From NCBI RefSeq assembly GCF_901709675.1, contig NC_051088.1, positions 8,522,193-8,586,192 on the forward strand: DNA of 64,000 bases, in the 5' to 3' direction. Origin of the DNA: Syngnathus acus (Eukaryota > Chordata > Actinopteri > Syngnathiformes > Syngnathidae). Numbering within the stretch: position 1 is the stretch's first letter; each line of letters begins with the position of its first letter. The notes beneath the pieces are model-generated. The model was not told the DNA's origin and ran no database searches. It saw only the letters and a program-made list of their open reading frames with translations. The position numbers and the translations under genes were made by a program. Shown in pieces: positions 59,432 through 64,000 of this stretch.

Positions 59432-62400
59432 TGGCAGCCAAATTGGATGGGGTAAATTCCCACCAGAGGCGGGAGCCATTCAGACTGGCTGGAGCCGGAT
59501 TGGAAATGACGCTTTTTTTTTAGTTTGAAGGAAGGTTTCTGCCCATCGCCATCAATGTTTTAATCTGGATCTTGAAATTTCTATTTGCAGATAACTGTTA
59601 TATATTGAGCAGGCAATGTTTAAACATGTAAACATATCAGGGTGGCTCTCAAAGTTATAAAACCCACTGTTGCTAGTTGTAAGATGAAAGAATAAAAATG
59701 AAGGAGTGAACCCTCCCAACAAATACAGATACATGGGGAATTGAAACAATGAAGTGGTTTAAACCACACACAATCACACACAGACTGTGACATTGAACAG
59801 TGCTTAGGTTGGTGGGAGGTCACAGACAATCATCCCACGGTCCCTCTGAGGCCTCTCAGCATCCGGGACTCCACCTCTGGGACCTTGGCTCCTTTTCTTT
59901 CCCTCTTCTCTCATTCCTCTCCTCCTCCTGGTATATACAATGGACCTCTTTTGTATATTATACCATACATCATATATAATGTATCCCTTGTCATTGAACA
60001 GTTGTTGGAAGCACTTGACCTTAAAATTCATATTAGTGTCAGGTGGATCCACATATTGGATGATTCCGAACTGTATCATATAGTATAGTACTGTATCCGA
60101 ATACATGGTTTTCGCGGTTGTCCTAACTGTTATACTTTTGAGGTGCAAATTAAATCCGCTTTGGTCAAAGCAGTGGTGGAAAACATACTGCATTTATCAT
60201 TCAAATTTGATGTGGCTCACCCTGCAATTTTACAAACAAATAATAGTTCATATTCTAACAGGTAAATTGTTAAGTCGAGCATTGAAAGTTGAAAGAGACT
60301 TTTGATTTGGAATATTTGTCAGACTTTCATGCACCTGTGTGAACTGTTTCAAACAATTTTATGTCATTATTCAGTTTTCATCTTAGTTGCACTACACTGT
60401 TAATGAAAATACAGTGACAAAGGCCTCGCACAAAGTGAAAAACAAAACAAAGAAATTATGTGACGGTGCAGGTGCTGCATGTCAAACAATTTGACAACGC
60501 CAAAGTCTTCAGAGGCATCCGTTTGTTTATAAAAAAAAAAACATTATATTTTTTTTCCAACTTGTCTGATGGCAGGAACATTCAACTTCAGAGGTTTCAC
60601 CGTATCATTTTGCTTGCTTAAAAGTGGTCCAAGAAATGATTTTGTTAAGTATTGCTCAAAGAGTCTGAAAGTTAATTTGACTAACTTTGCCGTACTTTTT
60701 AGAACATTCAGCTACCCGTTTGTTTCCTCCAACTTTGCAAAATAACTTGGTCCAGTTCTCTCCTTTTTTGTCCTTCTGTAGGTTTTTATGCCTCACAGCT
60801 GTCCCACCTTCACCCATCCTTTTCTTCTTATTCCTTGAGTCCCAATTTCCCATTTCCCTCCCAATCACAGACTCCCAAAGGCTTTGAGGCCATTCATGCC
60901 CTCATGAGGATACGCAAGCTCAAACACAGACACGATGGCGATAGCTCTACCTCAACCCTTTATTCAGCAGCCGCGTCCCCCATCCCATGAGAGAGTCCCC
61001 CCTGAAAATAGAGAAAAATATCTATATATCCCAAGCCCTTTTCTGTACGGGGTGAGCTGAACTGATGAATGAGCTGGGGCAGATGTGGATGAGAGGAGAG
61101 CAATTAAAATCTTTTCTGTTCTCCTTTTTCCTCTTCACATCCAGAGGGAGCAGGAGGAGAGGGATTGCGTCTGGCACCAAAAGAGAAATAACACACTCCG
61201 CTCCAAAAGTATTTGAACAGTGAAGCCATTTCTTTCGTTTTGGTTGTAGACTGGAAATTCATTCATTCAATCATTTTAGCAAGCATTTTAATGTACAACC
61301 AGGATCCTCTTTTGTTATTTAATTTGTTGTGTGTTACATGTTCAGACGTTCTTCGTAGCACCTTGGAAGAATGAAACTTCAATTTCCTGTACCGGTTACG
61401 TGTTGAGAGTGGAGCAATGTGCCACGTAAAAAAAGAAAAATAATATAAAATTCCAAATTAATAACAAAAAAAATCTAAGAAAATAGATCTAAGATCTAAA
61501 AAATCTACTGGCTAAACATAACCTGTATTTGAAATGAGGTGCGCAACATTACACCGTATGCTTTACTTAGCCCTTTTTGAATAACTTTTCATTTCGCTAG
61601 TGTACAAAACCTGTAATTGTAACATTGAGTGAGCTAGTATTGTTCTCCCAGGTGTATAGGACCCGCAGGGTTTCTCAAGCCAATGCTCCCCCACATCCTT
61701 ACCACGGAGGGGGCCTCTGCCATGTGGTGATGAATTGATCTGCGGCAGGAGGACACACAATGTAGGTCGCATGCTCCAGGGGTTGTCGTCCTCCAACGTG
61801 TACTTGTGCTTATGTGTGCGTATGTATGTGAGTCCCGCTGACTCTTGGGTGTTTGAGGGAGGATGGGTTGTGGTGGCTGACCTCTTACTGCTTCCCCAAT
61901 GGGTGGTGTTATTGTGCGGGAAACGGTGGGTGTACCCACATGCTACCGTATGATGCATGAGGAGTCGGTTCCCCTTTATACACCTTTTCCCGTTGCCATT
62001 TCTGTCTTTCCCTAATTCGTTTTTAAACACACAACCAGATACAAGGTGAGGCTATCCAGCTCATTTATTATGTTACTGCTTGATTTGTAGATTATAAGCG
62101 TGATGATAAACTGCACTCTGTCAAGAGACAACCTTGTTTGGTGGAATCGGACAGTCGCACAGGTCAGTATTAAAAAGACGTTTTTTTCCATACTCCACAC
62201 TCTGTTTCTCTCACCTTGTAATCCAAAGTAACAATTTAACAGTGGTCTAGCATTGCTCCTTTTAATATGGTGGCCTCCACCACTTTTCCACCGGTTTCTA
62301 ACAGCACACACAATCTGTCAGTGAGTGAACACAAAATTTTGTGTCCACGATTTGAGATTTTAGTAAAAGATTGAATTCTTAGTTTTAATAGATCACCAAG

Positions 62401-62452
62401 AGCGTGCTCAAGTCAATACGCAATTTACAAAGTCTTGCAACGATTTCAGTCA
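59432..62452. other. No gene seen
   Basis: Unique DNA. A 129-codon minus-strand frame (59804-60193) and one of 155 codons (61563-62030) have no domain, signal or transmembrane pattern I recognise and no clear splice sites. The second lies partly over a moderately GC-rich stretch (61640-61960), which might deserve alignment. An AT-rich tract lies at 61435-61505. Confidence 0.4.
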
Positions 62453-62496
62453 AACCAACCAACCAACCAACCAACCAACCAACCAACCAACCAACA
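62453..62496. repeat. (CCAA)n microsatellite
   Basis: About ten uninterrupted CCAA units. Thr-Asn-Gln-Pro repeat frames here are artefacts. Confidence 0.95.
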
Positions 62497-63449
62497 AACA
62501 GCAATCAAGATGTCTCATCAAACACCTTTAACCTTTTGTGGAGATACAAAAGAAAACAAAAAACAAATAAAAATGTGCCCAAGTATGGAACCCACGCTTT
62601 TGCAAAACACTTTGTAGGAACCTTCACCCATTGTTTTTCACCTTCAAAAAGTTTACAGAGATCTAAAACCAAAATGGATAGTTTGATACTCATTAAAAAA
62701 AATGGCCTATTTTGCATGGCAATGCATTTTTATCTAAAGCCAAGCTGCTCTTTAAATACGACAAAAGAAAAAAAACAGAGCAGAGCCTATATGTGCTATC
62801 ATACCCTGGCAGGCTAGGGCTCTCTGTCTCTTTTCTGCGTTACCTGTTGGTCCTCATATAATTACAATGGCTGCCCTCATCCATCATTGCATTGTTGTGG
62901 TGTACCCCGGGCCCATTCATTCTCTGGGCTGGCCAGCGCTACATAAAGAAACAATAGGTCTAAAAATCTAAACAAACACAACGGGGTTCACACAGTTAAA
63001 AATACAAAATTTTACAAAAGAAGAATTTAAGACATTTCTAATCAAAGTAAAGCAAAACAAAAAATAAGTTAAAAAAATTACAAAATCTGTGCAGAACTAG
63101 AACATGATTTGGAAAAAAAAATGATAGAACTGCTTTAAAAGACCTTAAACATAGGGATGGGAAGAGACATTTTCAATATTTTACCTTGTCTTTGCTTCCA
63201 CTTTTGTGAAACATTGATGTTTGTGGACAATCATTTTTGAGATTCTCTTTTGAAAATTGATTTGGTTGGATATTTAAAACAAATTTTTACTGCATCAATA
63301 GAACAAAAACACAAAACAGAGAGTCCAACATCCAAACATTGCCCACCTTTCCCTGTGAAACTGATTTATCTCTTTGAATTTTTTTCTTTGTGCACCATGG
63401 ACCTATCCGGAGACTAATTACCGAGATGAGCTGTCCAAAAAGTGTATGC
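62497..63449. other. No gene seen
   Basis: AT-rich unique DNA with many A-rich strings at 62985-63120. The 137-codon frame (62404-62817) owes its length to the CCAA repeat and shows no family resemblance. Confidence 0.5.
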
Positions 63450-63514
63450 GTGTGTGTGTGTGTGTGTTTCTGTGTGTGTGCGTGCGTGCATGTGTGTGTG
63501 TGTGAATGTGTGAG
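63450..63514. repeat. Impure (TG)n microsatellite
   Basis: About 65 bases of TG repeat, broken by ttc and by cgtgcgtgca units. Confidence 0.95.
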
Positions 63515-63622
63515 TTTGCTTGGGAGTCGTATTTAATAACCCACTCTTTGCTCTCAGGCAAAAAACAGGGCATCGCAAGCTGACAGAAGCGCTGGTCGTC
63601 CAGTAGGTTAACGCAAGTGGGG

Positions 63623-64000
<378 letters not shown>

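Noticed and set aside
58834-59463. Frames of up to 133 codons around the nested SINEs
   Set aside because: They cross the SINE bodies and the GT-rich tail. They are the antisense and frame-shifted readings of the repeats.
61563-62030. 155-codon minus-strand frame
   Set aside because: The longest frame outside the LINE and simple repeats, but the composition is random (His, Thr and Ser-rich) and no domain or splice context supports it.

Overview
The window looks like nuclear DNA from a bony fish, probably a percomorph teleost. The evidence is the repeat content. It holds long CA, CT and tetranucleotide microsatellites and several copies of a tRNA-headed SINE with a (GGAT)n tail. It also holds short hAT-like and TA-flanked MITEs and a dead L2-like LINE, all of kinds typical of teleost genomes. 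The species and the locus cannot be named from the sequence. I found no host protein-coding exon, rRNA or functional tRNA gene that I can support. The only convincing protein-coding homology is the reverse transcriptase of the LINE on the minus strand at 55.7-57.5 kb. The window is therefore best read as intergenic or large-intron DNA.

Layout. 0-9.9 kb: AT-rich single-copy DNA with an old SINE (2.5-2.8 kb), a relic beside it (2.9 kb), a TCTG/CACT microsatellite (4.1 kb) and a young minus-strand SINE (6.9-7.25 kb). 9.9-12.6 kb: three DNA-transposon MITEs, two of them with recognisable target-site duplications (TSDs). 12.6-33.3 kb: mostly unannotated DNA with microsatellites at 14.7, 16.0, 18.5, 22.4 and 25.0 kb, small SINE relics, a CpG-rich patch near 22.0 kb and a GC-rich patch near 31.3 kb. 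33.36-33.83 kb: a young SINE with a tail of about 24 repeat units and a perfect 12-bp TSD. 34-44.6 kb: relics, a second copy of one MITE family (38.8 kb), and several stretches that resemble conserved noncoding elements. 44.68-45.37 kb: a 686-bp hAT element. 47-49.5 kb: CT and TA microsatellites followed by an 0.8-kb TA-flanked MITE. 55.3-57.5 kb: the LINE. 57.6 kb: a deleted second copy of the 48.6-kb MITE, in the opposite orientation. 58.87-59.43 kb: two different SINEs, the second inserted into the target-site duplication of the first. 59.4-64 kb: mainly unannotated DNA and microsatellites.

No genes work together here in any pathway. The informative content is the history of insertions. 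At least eight mobile elements keep readable ends or TSDs, so their order and mechanism can be inferred. I saw no sign of a previously undescribed functional system. The most distinctive observations are the nested SINE pair, the TSD-flanked MITE pairs, the three specific lesions that broke the LINE, and a few candidate regulatory stretches that need cross-species alignment.
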